A DNA stretch of 64,000 bases from positions 620,001 to 684,000 of the forward strand of contig JANVFP010000013.1 of NCBI GenBank assembly GCA_027919835.1, given 5' to 3'. The notes beneath the pieces were generated by a model. It was not told where the DNA came from. It saw only the letters and a list, made by a program, of their open reading frames with translations, and made no database searches. Both the position numbers and the translations under genes were made by a program. The DNA is from Lentinula raphanica (lineage: Eukaryota; Basidiomycota; Agaricomycetes; Agaricales; Omphalotaceae). Numbering within the stretch: the first letter of the stretch is position 1; each line of letters starts with the position of its first letter. Below, one piece after another: positions 34,701 through 46,827 of the stretch.

Positions 34701-35505
34701 ATACTCTTCGGCTGAGTTATTCGTCGTGGAGGCATTCAAAGCATCCTCGAGGTTTGTATATCTCACCGCGTGCTGCACTTTGGATGCATTAGACAAAGGG
34801 GGCTTGGATCTCGACTCCGATTTGCGGTCTGTATGCAAAAATGTCTTGCTTGATGTGGCAGAGGGGGTAGACGGAGAATGAGAGCTTATGGCATTTTCAG
34901 AAGCTATGAGTTCCTCCGAATGTTGAGAAGAGGTACCGTCGCTAGAGAGAAGAGGTCTGGAAGCGTGGTGGAGGAAAATGCCTGAGGCAGGATCATTGTT
35001 CCGGTGAGACTCTGGGTTAACAATTTTTGCGTGATCAGTTAGAGCCTGTCCAGACCAGTTCTTTGAGGACGACATCGGCGCGGACAATCGAACTAATGAT
35101 TCATGAAGAAGTCTTGGGCCAGGAAGAGAAACAGTCGCATCGGATGGAGATGAAATGCGTTCAGCAGGAGGATTCGGAAAAACGACATTGGATGTCATCT
35201 CTGCAGAGAACTGCGCGAAGAACGAAATTTCAACCGACAACACAGATGAAACTGGAGGTGGAGCTCACCGCAACTATGGAATCTCTTTTGATGTCCAAAC
35301 GGTTTATATCACTGGTACTCTGCAAGAATGATCAAGTCGAACGGTCACCGTCAAAGAATTCTGGACTTGCCTGGAGTTCCATTATTTGTTCTGGTGAAAG
35401 GAGTAGCTTTGATGATAATAACGCCTCATCTTGACTTCGTGAAATTGATAGCTGCTCCTCTGTATTGTATTCAGGCTTATGATGATCTTCATTGTTGTGT
35501 GGCAT
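31768..35505 (-). CDS. CDCA7-like protein with two tandem zf-4CxxC_R1 domains
   Basis: Seven exons (35505..35371, 35319..35269, 35210..33855, 33777..33643, 33588..32864, 32805..32182, 32119..31768) join in phase throughout: 3,378 nt, 1,125 aa. Residues 1 to about 740 are low-complexity and Ser/Pro-rich, except a short conserved-looking DPNWVLEKLRALQKRNPRQL. Two zinc modules follow. The first has FCHQCRRATNRLHMIC, KYCVRC and WRCFRCKGTCLCDSCCRRRG. The second has YYCHQCRNKSFRLFMGC, KYCNRC and FECFRCQEICSCDQCCRKRG. An acidic linker separates them, and both have an intron at the same place (...R|Y). This Cys pattern defines the family of human CDCA7, partner of the HELLS remodeller in DNA methylation upkeep. 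A chromatin role here is inference. The first intron has a GC donor and the third a weak GTCAAC donor. Confidence 0.8.
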
Positions 35506-35899
35506 CGGTCAGCTCATGCAAGGAAGCAGTAGAGAACAGCTTTGAAAGCCAGAGGCACGGCTAGCTGCAATGAGCCCGTCTCTGCTCGTCCTCGTCACGA
35601 TGGACTGTTGTAAACAAACTTTGAATGAGGTTCAAATTTCAAAAACTAGGAAACGAGCGCCTAATTGTATTCCCACGACCACCATGCTTAGGCGCTTATA
35701 ATCCGCCTTTATCCTTTCATCAGTGATCATCATCACTCACGTCCAGTTAAGTTCAGACTGCAAATCAATAGTTTGGTCCATATACATCTCTGTGATAGAT
35801 ACAGCTAATCAAGATATGCAAGTAGATCTCTGCTACAAACAAGAACGCATGGACACCGCCAGATACTTGTGGATCTGCCAATCTCAGTCTTTCCTGTCC
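35506..35899. other. Spacer between ZIP and CDCA7-like genes
   Basis: Promoter side of the CDCA7-like gene and 3' flank of the ZIP gene. A forward frame at 35723-36175 is the complement of ZIP coding. Nothing else is seen. Confidence 0.5.
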
Positions 35900-37379
35900 T
35901 CAAGCCCATTTGCCCAAAAGTGCCATCAAACCACACCCGAGGAGCATCGTGCAAACACACCGCGCCAGCCTCAGATTGGAGCTCGTTTGCATCTCCCTAC
36001 TGAACAAGAACTCGTGCGCCAACAGCTCGACCATACCTGTGTAAATGAGGATACCTGCGCTCAGGGAGTCCATCACTCCACTGACTATCGAAGCCGTTGT
36101 GCTATCGGGATTGTATGTCGTTCGTACCCCCAGGCCGGCAGCAATCCCGACAGGTGTGGTGATTCCATACAATAATGCACCGTAGACAGAAGCGTTTCGG
36201 TAGGCAGCGGGTAGATGATTTTGCATGTAAGCAAGACGCGCACCAACTCCGAGACCTTCGAATGTTTCTTGAAATATTCCTCAGATCATTTTGTTCTCAG
36301 ATAAGGGAACTGTCACATACGATGGAATACCAAGACCACAAAAAGCACTTTGAAGTCCGGGTCCACGGCCAATGTCAATCCCACGAGGACGCTACGTGGA
36401 CATATTTTAGCAGCATACAAATTTCGAACAAGGTTACCGACGCCCACCTATGAAGGACAACACCAAATTCCAAAATAGCAACACCAAGAATTTGTGTCAA
36501 GGGAGAGTCCAGCACTGGAAGGTTGGCCCGAGTTTGCTTCGCGTCCACAGAAGAGTCATCGATGGAATGGCGAGAGCGAGGAAGAGAGACTGCGCGTCCT
36601 TCTTCGATGATGGGACTCGAACCTAGCTCATCTTTCCCACTCATGGCGCCGTCAACATGGGAGGCAACCCTCTCACTGGCAGGGCCATGTGCAGCATGAC
36701 TTCCAGCTTCATGACCATGCGCATCTGCCCAATTATGAGGTTAGTGCCTTGGTGTGCATCACAGGAAAATCTCGTACCGTATACGATGCCAATACTTGCC
36801 AACTTAGCCGTGCCCCATCGGAATGCTATGAGTTCCAAGATGAAGATACCGAAGATACTGAGCAAACATAAAGCGAGGGCGTAGGGCTGGTCACAGTTAG
36901 AAAGCAATCAGCATCGAAGCGATGTACAGTGTACTGACATATTCGGTCCAGCCTTCGGCGAGACAAGGACTGCCGAGTTCATCTATGGCGGGCGATAGCA
37001 AATGGATGAAAGCTGTCGCAATCTGATGGAGGTTTCGTTAGATGGCCACATCATTTCTTTCAAGCTTTGAGACACATACGATAACCCCGGATCCGAACCA
37101 CTTCGCAAACCTGCGTTACAAGTTTAGCGAAATTCAGAGTGGTCTCGAGAGCGAAGATTAAATCACTTACTCAAATATTCCATTCGGTACACGAATATAT
37201 TTTGAATACCTCATCGAGATAACTGGAAACAAACTCCCGAACATAGATCCAATGAGGATTATGAAGATCGATGCTATCCTCAGTCCAAAAAACGTATCCG
37301 CGCCTCCTCCAGACCCACAATCATCTGAGTCATCTCGGAGGTGAAGCGAGCGTGTGTTCAAGACGGTAAGGCCGGTCAT
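35900..37379 (-). CDS. ZIP-family zinc/iron transporter, plasma-membrane type
   Basis: Imports divalent metal, usually Zn2+, into the cytosol. Start 37379, stop 35900, about five introns. The N-terminal exon has TM1 (FGLRIASIFIILIGSMFGSL). Small exons give FAKWFGSGVI and ATAFIHLLSPAIDEL, with the conserved His of TM2. YALALCLLSIFGIFILELIA is TM3. A His-rich cytosolic loop follows (HGHEAGSHAAHG). The last exons give ILEFGVVLHS with the family's HS signature, then FHQTFEGLGVGARLA, with metal-site His and Glu, GITTPVGIAAGLGVR and YTGMVELLAHEFLF. Topology and motifs match fungal ZRT1/ZRT2. Substrate preference cannot be read from sequence. Confidence 0.88.
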
Positions 37380-38080
37380 GGGGGAAGTACTCGCTATTGA
37401 AAGGGGAGGAAGTGGGAGGTGGGCAAGTGACGATTTCTATAAACCTTAACGTACAACCTTATAAAGACCTGCTCTGGCGCGGTACGTCGAAATCAATACC
37501 TTTCCCAAAAAAGACACTCACCAGTGAGGTACCCGTTTGACATCTACGAGAAATCTCATTGGTCTATCCACATCGCGAGTACCCTCGCAGTATGATATAC
37601 TTAGAGTGGCGCACTGATGAAACCTTAAGATCCTTGAGAAATGGATGCGCTCTGGAAAATTTGTGACAAGAACGGTACCTCAGTAAGTACCCCCTTGAAG
37701 TTGACAGATTCGTATTCCAGTTCGGAAGATGGTTTGGTCAATTATACCCTCGTATCGCCGGGAGATCGTTAGCCATTAGTAGCTACCATACTGTTGGTTG
37801 TCAGCAGATACAATTTTGCTAACAAGGTTATGCCAGAAGGGCGCAGACGGCAAGCTCTGATCAACATATGAAGCTTCGACTTCATTCATCAGCTGCTACA
37901 GCTTCTTGGAGATTACAGCTCCTTGGAGATGATAGCTCCGATGAGCCTCCATTGAAGTTCAAGTTGGCCGGCGCTTATGGGACCTACCGCCATTAATGGA
38001 TATTGTGGAATTTGGGCCTCGATTTTGACTAGGGGTCTGAGCTCTTATTTAGGATGATTCAGAGAGGCCTCAGACCGGTC
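37380..38080. other. Intergenic, nothing recognised
   Basis: Upstream of the ZIP gene. Short, self-similar stretches (CTCCTTGGAGAT, GATAGCTCCGATGAGC) but no gene or clear repeat. Confidence 0.45.
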
Positions 38081-38328
38081 CTACATCGTGTCGTTACTTG
38101 CGTGAACGTGCCTGCCGAGATGTGGTAAGTTCAGCGTGGCTGTCAAGCTCCCTGCACAATCAGCTTCGCTGAGATGATCAGCCTGGAAGTGCGGTCGGTG
38201 ATTTAGCCCAACCATCTTTGATTGCATGAGCAAAATAGTATGTATATAATTACTTTTGTCCGGACTCACCAGTAGCAGGTAGTAGTTGCCCATATGGGAC
38301 TCGGGAGGTTCAATTTGGTTTGAACCTC

Positions 38329-39524
38329 TCAAGACTCTTCAAGTCTTCGTTCACGCCTTACTTGTTCTCTCGTACGTTGCAAAGATAGCCTCTGGATTCC
38401 ATAATTTGGCATGCCTAGATTTATTGCTGATATGGGAAATTCAGAAAGTCTGACACAGCCTGAGTGGAGTAAAATATACCATTGTCGGTGATACCTATTT
38501 GGTTCCAGATGGTCTTTGAGCGATGAGGACGTACGCATTGCTTGTTTGCTAACGGCCATGTATGGAATTTTTGAGGAACGCGTTGGAGGGTTCCACTTCC
38601 AGCTGTTCCAGCTGACATTGTTTCCACCAACAATTGGCATGATTCGACAACCCTTGCAATTAGTTAATGATGTGGATGACACCACGATGGTTAACACCAA
38701 TGAAACATGCCAGAACAACGGCGCCGATGACGCTCATGCAAAGGCGGGAATGTACTGCCCAGAACATGAAACCAAAGGCGACGGCAGGGCGATAAGAATC
38801 CCAAATTCGAGGGCACAGACGACCCGAACTGGCGGAATCATCAGCATCATGCCAGAGAGTTTCTGCAAACAAATTCACCCTTGCCAATAGTGTCCGACTT
38901 CAGAACTAGAATAGATGAAAGAATGCAAGATAAAACACTCAGCAGGGCGATAAGAATCCCGAATTCAGCACAAACGAACCAAGCCGGGGAATTCATTAGC
39001 ATACCGGAAACACATGCACAGCATAGATGACCTGGCCCATAACCGCAAAGAAGAAGTGGGAGGAGTACGTGTTCATTGTGGTCTCCGAAGCAAGATATTT
39101 CAGAACTACCACTGTTGTAGCGTAGCTCTGCATAGAAGATGCTCCCATATCACACTAGAGTAATATGATGGTCATCCAAGCCCCTCTGGGAGTAAGGCGG
39201 TGGATGAATCGGCCAAAGGGGGGTGTGATTAGGCCAAGGAAGATGCTGTGAAAGTCCCTAAGCAGACGAGCAACAAGGTCAGACGTGGGACGAGTCAAGT
39301 ATATCATTGTGAATGAAATGAACAGAAGTGAACCATCGGACCGTGTCGTCTGGCAGAGCTGGGGACACTGTGACTTTTTCCAGAAACTTACAATGGATAT
39401 AAGATTTGGGAGTTTCAGGAAAGCCCTGTGTCATGAGTATGAAGCGGTAGAAGCTACTACGGAACACGTACTTTTGGAATTCCACCGGGCAGGGAATAGT
39501 AATCTGACATAGCTCAACAGCCAT
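38329..39524 (-). pseudogene. Decayed membrane-protein coding, family unknown
   Basis: Minus-strand fragments in changing frames look like a polytopic protein: GLITPPFGRFIHRLTPRGAW, ASSMQSYATTVVVLKYLASE, FFFAVMGQVIYAVHVF, then two similar pieces, EFGILIALLSVLSC (near 38960) and EFGILIALPSPLVSC (near 38800), and MSVIGAVVLACFIGVNHRG. Stops interrupt them at intervals that introns explain only partly. The repeated piece suggests a partial duplication. It could be a transporter or receptor; I cannot place it. An intact multi-exon gene remains possible. Confidence 0.3.
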
Positions 39525-40140
39525 CGGACAGACTTAGCGAGAAATCCAGATGGTCCGAGATCTCCTCAAAACTAATCATGAGTTGTGACCTATTTTGAAT
39601 GAAAACCCGCAGGGAACAGCAAAACCTAGATGTAGACTTGGGCCCATTCTCCGAAATGTTAGTATCTCAGAATTTGCTCTTGAAAACACGATGTAAGTGA
39701 TTCATACAAGCGACGGAAAAATTGAAAAGGTAGAGACCACATGATGGCGTTGGAGACAATCATCAAGGCTCGCCTGGAAGCTGGAACAGACTGGAACTGC
39801 CTTCAACCAGTAGCTTCCAGTGGTGAACCGTGACATTGCAGGAGTTCACTGGAAGACATGGCAAAAATTTCTCAGAGCGATCTTTGTCAGTCTCCTTCCT
39901 GAGTGGTGCGTTGAATGACGAGGCTTTGTAGAGCTTTGTCTTGTGCGTCAATTCCAGCGATTGGTCACAAAAGTTGAACGACCTTGCTGGCAAGGAGGAA
40001 ATCCAAACTGTTGCCGCTCGGCATTTACCGTAGAAAATGATCTGCACGTGGCCGCCATCAATCAATTCAATTCCAATGCCAATTGATCTCCTTGACCATA
40101 TCTTTCATCTACTACTATCTCTACGCGTCTTGTCTTCCTC
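39525..40140. other. Upstream region of the CDK7-like gene
   Basis: One minus-strand frame is open (40065 to 39763) without recognisable motifs. I treat the stretch as promoter. Confidence 0.4.
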
Positions 40141-41669
40141 ATGGATGCTGTAGAACGGGAAAACTTGGACAGACAGAAACATTGGTAAGCCTACCAGGAT
40201 ACTCTCAAAAACGTGTCTTTCGATCGAGAAATTTAGGGCGAAGGAACAAAAGGTTGGAGAGGGAGCGTATGCGGTGGTATATCGAGGTACGCCATTGATG
40301 CATTACCTGAAATTCTCGATCGCACGGCCAATGTTGCTCTAGGAAGAGAGTTCACCACTGGTCGTAGAGTCGCAATCAAAAAAATCAAAGTAGGACAATT
40401 CAAGGATGGTCTGGATATGTCTGCTATTCGCGAAGTCAAATATTTACGGGAGCTCAAACACCAGAATGTCATTGAGGTACGTTTCTATGTCTGTACATGC
40501 ATAACGCGGTCTGCCCTTAAACCGTCCATCTGTGTCCCGCATTAGCTACTAGATGTATTCTCGAACAAAACCAATCTGAACCTAGTTCTCGAATTTCTCG
40601 ACTCAGATCTGGAGATGATAATAAAGGACCGCTCCCTTGTATTCCTACCTGCAGACATCAAGAGCTGGATGGCAATGACATTCCGAGGGCTTGAATTCTG
40701 TCACCGAAACTTTATCCTACACAGGGTGCGTGACAGTGTCCAACGACTATCATAGCGTGGACTGACGGTCCATTTGGCAGGATCTCAAGCCAAACAATTT
40801 ACTCATCGCATCGAATGGACAGCTGAAGATTGCAGATTTTGGCCTCGCCCGTGATTTTGCAGATCCAGGTTTCAAAATGACCTGCCAAGTTATCACTCGG
40901 TAACGCATTTGAAGGAACAATGAGATGAATCACTTCCATCTGACTTACGCGCTTCAGTTGGTATCGCCCACCAGAACTATTATTTGGATCCAGATACTAT
41001 GGCTCGGCCGTCGATATCTGGTCTGTTGGTTGCATATTCGCAGAGCTCATGTTGCGCACGCCCTATCTTGCGGGTGAAACCGATATGGACCAACTGAAGA
41101 CAATATTCCGCGCACTAGGGACTCCGACAGAACAGGAGTGGCCGGTAAAGTTCTTATCTCTTTCTCCAAATCCAGAATGCTTTACATCTAATTTTCCCCA
41201 GGGCCATACCAAACTCCCAGATTACGTCCCGGTCGGTCAATTCCCAAAGACACCTCTACGTGATCTTTTCACTGCTGCTTCTGCCGATACCCTCAATTTA
41301 CTGAGCAAATGTTTGCTATATGAGCCTCGAAAGCGGATTTCCGCTCGTGAGGTAAGGTTTTCATCTTGTGTCTTCCTGCACGCCTTATGCAACGAGTTCA
41401 TCGATCAGGCTCTTCTACATCCCTACTTCTTCGCCATCCCACATCCTACACATCCCTCAAAGCTACCAAAATGCACAACACAAATGGCTCCAAGACCGTT
41501 GGGAGAGGTTGATGGCAATGTCGACATGGCCGGCTCCGGTCCAGGTGTTAAGGCTGCTGCACCTAACAAGGGCAGGCTGAAACGTATGATGACCTCGCCT
41601 ATGGACGACTCGCGGACTCGTTCTATAGCCCGAAAATTGGATTTCACCAAGCATGTGAAGAGCCCATAA
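40141..41669 (+). CDS. CDK7/Kin28-like cyclin-dependent kinase (TFIIH)
   Basis: Catalytic kinase of the TFIIH module that phosphorylates the RNA polymerase II C-terminal domain. Eight exons (40141..40184, 40237..40286, 40343..40476, 40546..40725, 40781..40899, 40958..41144, 41202..41351, 41409..41669) join in phase: 1,125 nt, 374 aa. Visible motifs: Gly loop [21 protein letters not shown], cyclin-binding helix [30 protein letters not shown], activation loop [18 protein letters not shown] with the predicted phospho-Thr, and GTPTEQEWP followed by LPDYVP, the C-lobe wording typical of CDK7 rather than CDK1. The C-terminus is a basic, disordered tail. The first intron acceptor is TTTAG before GGCGAAGG; the nearer CGAG would create a stop. 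Confidence 0.9.
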
Positions 41670-42370
41670 CCAGTTCTATTCATGAAATACTGCAAAACCT
41701 CATGACCCTCATTGGAATCTTCGTGTTTGTACCAGTATCAACCTCCATTGCATTCGTAGCTTGAAGGTTGAAGCGCTAAATTATTCTATCAATGGTTTTG
41801 TCGTCAAATCATCGACACGCCGCTTACAGTGGTCTCTATAGCACTCCCGTTACTGAAAAGAGAGAGAGAGAGACAGCTGTCAATCATGGAAAACGATGCC
41901 AGGTATCATCTGGTATCATTTAGAGGATGGTACTATCTGCCAAATGTACGACTAGTTCAACACCTCGAAGCCGTCGTGTAAGCTTCATCGAATGTATCGC
42001 CATACGATAAGGTATCTCATGCCACATGAATAGTACGGGAGAGTTTTGTACCCAGACACTGTTTCCAGAGCTCTGAAATTTCTCGTTCGTCCTCGAACGA
42101 GTTAGCAGCTTCAGGTCGAAGGGAGGCGATCTGCACAATAGAAGACTCACTACCTGTCACTACGGACTCGCACGCAGACTCGTTCTCTGTTCTGACTTTT
42201 CTGATGTTCTGGATTCGAAGCCGAAGCACACTGCGATAGTATTATATGCAACCGTCCCATGGGGAGTTTGTTGTATCAATGCTCAAGTGCTATGTATGTA
42301 TGTAACTTTCGGAAATCCAGGATGAACTAGTACTACTTAACAAGATTCAAGAAACAGAAAAACTGGAAAA
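41670..42370. other. Intergenic, nothing recognised
   Basis: Between two convergent genes. Contains a short GA run near 41860. No gene supported. Confidence 0.5.
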
Positions 42371-45300
42371 TCACTTCGATGCATCACAAACCTCGCACTT
42401 CACAGCCTTTTCTGGATTTGTACACCCACAAGCGTCGCATTGCCATGCCCCAGGCTTTGGTTCTGGTGGTTTCAGACCTGCTGCTCCCCAGTTGAAACTT
42501 TGGATCGGAGCCTTGGGCGGTGCGGCAAGAGAAGGATTTGTGTTATCAGAAGGTGCTGAAGGCCTAGGTGCTTCACATACACCGCACTTCGACACAGCGC
42601 TAGCAGGGTTCTTGAGCATACACGTCAAGCATGTCCATTCTGCATCACCCCCTCCAGCAGTCCCATTCGTACTCGAAGGCTTCTTCATCCCAGCCGCTGA
42701 CCAGTCAAATGTCGCTGGTTGAGCAGCTTTAGGTGCCTTTCCAGGCCGGGGAGCTTCGCAAATAGCACATTTATCTGCAGAAGAATCTTTATTACTGAGC
42801 TTACACTCAGAACAAGTCCACTCAGAGGTGCTAGGAGGCTTGATACCTGCTGCAGCCCAGTTGAACGTTTTGGAGGTGGAGGCCAAGGGAGCAGCTGAGG
42901 AAGAAGCAACGGCAACAGGAACAGCGTCAAAATCGAACAGAGGAAGTTTGGACATGGGAATGTCCTTCGCTGCTGCTAATGCTTTGACGACACTGTTCCC
43001 ACTTCCAGACGAGAGTCCAGAACCTGAAGCCACCGGCGTCTCATCATCGAATGAGAAGACCGGGAGGGAGGTCACAGGCAAAGTTTGAACATGTTCTTTG
43101 AAGTTGGCCGTCGACTTCGGTTTAGGAGAAGAGGTGACGGGAACTGTGGTGCTCGGTGAAGCAACCTGAGCGGGGCCAAGGAAGGAAGGTGTTCCTGCCG
43201 CTTTTGTCCCGAACTCGAAAGACGCAGGTGTTGTAGCTGTAGTCACTTTCGTACTCTTGCTAGTGTCAAACCCAAATGTTGCTTCCGTTGTAGCAACTGT
43301 CTCTGCTGACTCACCGACACCGTTACTTGTAGTCGGAGACGTCTCAGAAGGCGTGGGCGTTGCTGATTCGGGTTTGTAGCTGAATCGAAGTTTCGACGGC
43401 TCCCTGGGAATCGCACTGTTCTTTTGAACACTCCCGCTAGCACCGAACATGGAAGATTTGTTCGTTGTTGATGTCGAGAACGGAGAGGACGAAGCCAGTG
43501 GACCTGATCCTGATGTTTTGTTCTTTCCTTCACTACTTCCATTCCCAACCTCAACAACTTCCGAAGGCGTCGTGAGGGCCTGCTTAGAGCCACCGTTCAT
43601 ATCATCGTCAGTGATTTCTTCAATGATCGGAGCGGCAGGAACAGGGCTTGCTGTTTTTCTGTTACTACTATGCCCATTCACCATAGGGGGAGGAAAAGAA
43701 GTCGGGAGGGTATACTTAGGTTGAGATTCGGATCCAGATCCCTTGGATTTTTTGTTCGAACGAGATCTCTCATCCTGATCTTCTTCATCTTCTACCTCCT
43801 CAATTTGAGGTACGGTTGAGAAGCGTTGCTTGGGTTCGACCCTTGACTTGGGAGGAGAACTTGAGCGCGCAGATGAGAGACCATTCGGGAGTCCTTTCCC
43901 AAGATTATCGGGCGCTCGAGAACGTTTGCTTCCCTGTTTGTGTTGATTGATATATGAGATAAAGTGCGTAAGCGAGTGATTTGGGCCGCCATACCTTGGG
44001 TAACGTAGCTGAGAGGATATCCTGGGCAGAATACTTTTCCAGTAAGTCTTTCTCTTTCTCCTTTTCTTTCTCCTGTTCCATTCCTACACCATTCCTCTCC
44101 TTCCCCTTCCCATCATCTACCTTCCCATTACTCACCAATCCCTCCGGTGGGGCAGACGGTCTCCCAGAGGCCCTAGTCCTCCTGGTCGGCCTCGTTTTCG
44201 GCTTCGCATTCCCGACAATCTTCACAGGACTCGCAGCCTGATACGGATTACTCACATCCAGATTCTTCACCGGGGTCACCTCCTTGATCAATTCGCTCAT
44301 GAAGCTCGCGGTTTTTGTTGCCTTCTGCGATACCATCGTCTTCGGTTTCTTCGTCGTCGTTGTTGTCATGCTGCTGATTGGAGAATGTCCATCATCAGAT
44401 GACTTGGACGAAGGTGTAGGAGATGAGGGCTGTCCCCATGCTTGACGCAATGGTGACGGACGGGCTGGCGTAGTAGGCTTTAAGGAGGCTCGTAGATGGG
44501 CAATCGGCGTCGATGATTTCACCCCGTTCAAAGACGTCGTTGAGGTAGAAGCCGAAGGAGCTTTAGACTCTTCTGTGGGTTTAATCTGAGAGGACGACGT
44601 TCGACTTGGGGTAGCACTTATTGGAATCCGCCGAGCCTCTGCAGCTCTAGTCGGAGAAGGGGCAGGTGCAGGTGAACGGACGAGTGGTGAAAATCCACTG
44701 GGAGTACTAGATGATATCTCTCCACCCACCCGCCGTCTCTTGGTATCAGTTTTCACAGGCTCAGCAGCCTTCTCCGGACTCTCTCGCAACACAAGCCGTC
44801 CGGACGAAGATCTCGGAGGAGGCCCAAACGCAGGAGAATGATATCTGTTCTTCGAACGTCCGTTTCTCTCCTGCTTCTGTTTCGCGCTGCCGCCGCCTTC
44901 CCAACGATATGTGCCGTTGGGGTTTTGTTTCAGCAGAAGAGGTTTTGCAGGAGAAGGTGTGGTTGGAGCGTTGGCGGTGTACGAAGGGGAAAATGAGAAC
45001 GGGACAGTGTTGATGTTGTTGGTCGAAGGGAAGAGAGGAGTGTTTCCTCTGAGGGGTGTCGTTGGATTGCTAGTGGGGGTAGAGAATCTGAAAGTTTCAT
45101 GCTCTTCGACTTGAGAGGAAGAAATGAGCAAGTTAGCTCCGAGTAGACAGGAGAAGTACACAAGAATAAGATTTACCGGGAGTACTTTTCTGGATGATGG
45201 AAATAAGTTCCGCTGCCTCTGTGGAACTGAGCGGTTCATCCGCGGGACGTTCACCGAGATACTGCTTGAGATAATCCAGTCCTTTTTGCGGAGACTCTGG

Positions 45301-45761
45301 ATTGACACTGCTACCAAACGTGGCGCTCGTCGGTGAGCGTGAAGGTGTAGCGGGGCTGGCCGAAGGTGGTGGTTGTGCGACTGGAGATGTCTGTTGGTCG
45401 TTGGTTTCGTTGATTGATTGAGAGATCTATGTAAAGCCTGAGCATGAGTCCTCAATGACGAAATTCAGAGGAAACCCACCTGATGCCCTCTGGAAGACAG
45501 CGATTCCGCGGCTGCTGCTGCCTCTGGGTTGCTTCTATGTTGAGAAAGATAATACTCATCCTGATACTTCGAGCTATATGGATTCAAGAAGCTTAAGAGA
45601 TTCCTAATTGACCAAGACTACAAAATATTTTAGAAAAATATTCGAAGGAACCAGTTAATAAAAAAGATGATCACCGATTTCTTGGGCCTGTCTGACGGAC
45701 GCGCATACGGTGATGCTAAGTGGCCCCCACGTGAAGAATTTCGACGAGACGGTCCGCTCAT
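42371..45761 (-). CDS. Nucleoporin-like protein with three RanBP2-type zinc fingers
   Basis: Five exons (45761..45675, 45617..45480, 45426..45177, 45109..43995, 43933..42371) join in phase: 3,153 nt, 1,050 aa. The N-terminus reads SLLSFLNPY-like (IRNLLSFLNPYSSKYQDEYY) after a short basic leader. The middle is Ser/Thr/Pro-rich with scattered Phe and basic KRRR or KKSK runs. The C-terminal third has FDFD or FGF-like repeats, then three zinc fingers: WTCSECKLSNKDSSADKC.IC, WTCLTCMLKNPASAVSKC.VC and WQCDACGCTNPEKAVKC.VC. Fingers 1 and 2 are each followed by EAPRP. Finger number and the surrounding NWAAAG/DWSAAG motifs resemble Nup153-type basket nucleoporins, which bind Ran. Nuclear-pore location is inference. 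The 5' end faces the complex I gene, with a 209-bp shared promoter. Confidence 0.75.
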
Positions 45762-45970
45762 CGTCGTTCTCGCTAGCTCGCGAAGGGAGGCGAATGCAGG
45801 AAATGTGGTAGTACAAGGACAAGAGAACAATTCACACAAGGCGCCGACTCCCGAGTAAGCCAGCCGGCTGGCTTGAGCCTCGTGTGACGATCTGTGACTG
45901 TGACTCTTAGTGTGTTTGGTCACAGGTCGTCACATTAGGTCACATTTATCTATCTCATTGACGTCCAGCC

Positions 45971-46827
45971 ATGCCTGAAAAGGTTTTGGAGACACCCTAC
46001 CCTGTACTCGACATCGACCCTCACTTTTCTCGTGTAGTCAGATACTTCAGAGCCAGCGACTATGCTACCTGGGCCGCAACGACTCTCGCTGTTCCTGGCG
46101 CGCTGTTAGCTTGGGGTGAGTACCCTAATGTTCTTATAACCAGTCCACTAAATCTATTCGACTCTTCTCCTCCATCCTAAATCAATTTTGTGCAGAAATG
46201 GCCGACCCAAGTGGACTCAAGGTTAATCGGATAACCCTTGCACCAGGTGAAAAGCTGCCTGCAGGCCGAATGGCAGTAGGAAACGCAATTCAGATTGTGA
46301 CGAGGAGGATGGTGACTGGCATGAAGGTTGCTGCGTTCCTCGGTTTCTGTGGTGGATTTATGCTGGCATATCAGAACTCTAGCAGTGCGTAGCCGCTTCC
46401 AGTTGAACCGACCTGTTCGTTTATACTGTTTTCCAGTGCGGTTCTACGGATGGACAGAGAACAAACGGGAAGAAGAAATGGACTTTGCGGAGCTTTCTCA
46501 ACGGGCAAAGGAGGGTAAATCACTCTATGGAGAATCACACCAATCACCGTGGGTGCAAGGTGCTGCTCATCGAAACTCTGTCTTCTCGCAGCTCAAATTC
46601 TGTATGTCTCGTATTAAATCTCGGTATTAGAGTCCATTGATCTCACATCATCCTGCTCTCAGCCGCCTTTCCGATGTGCGTCTTCGATTCTGATAAGTCT
46701 AGGTCTTTCATATGAACTAATTAATGTCTACTCTACTCGCAGGTTCAACTTCGTCAACCACCCGCATCATGGCGTAGATACGTCCAAATACGGTGTAAAA
46801 GAAGAGGCCAAGTCAGAAGATTCTTAG
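45971..46827 (+). CDS. Mitochondrial complex I 21 kDa subunit (fungal NUO21 type)
   Basis: Accessory membrane subunit of NADH:ubiquinone oxidoreductase. Five exons (45971..46115, 46196..46384, 46437..46601, 46663..46675, 46743..46827) join in phase: 597 nt, 198 aa. The N-terminal domain has TPYPVLDIDPHFSRVVRYFR and SDYATWAATTLAVPGALLAW; the second segment has MKVAAFLGFCGGFMLAYQNS, a membrane helix. The C-terminal domain reads RFYGWTENKREEEMDF and ends PHHGVDTSKYGVKEE. Both halves match the fungal 21 kDa subunit. The fourth exon is only 13 nt. A stretch of 209 bp separates this start from the nucleoporin-like gene on the other strand. Confidence 0.85.

Noticed and set aside
41049..41669. Kinase gene starting at the internal ATG 41049
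   Set aside because: That would remove the ATP-binding half; upstream exons from 40141 join in phase and supply the complete N-lobe and HRD motif.
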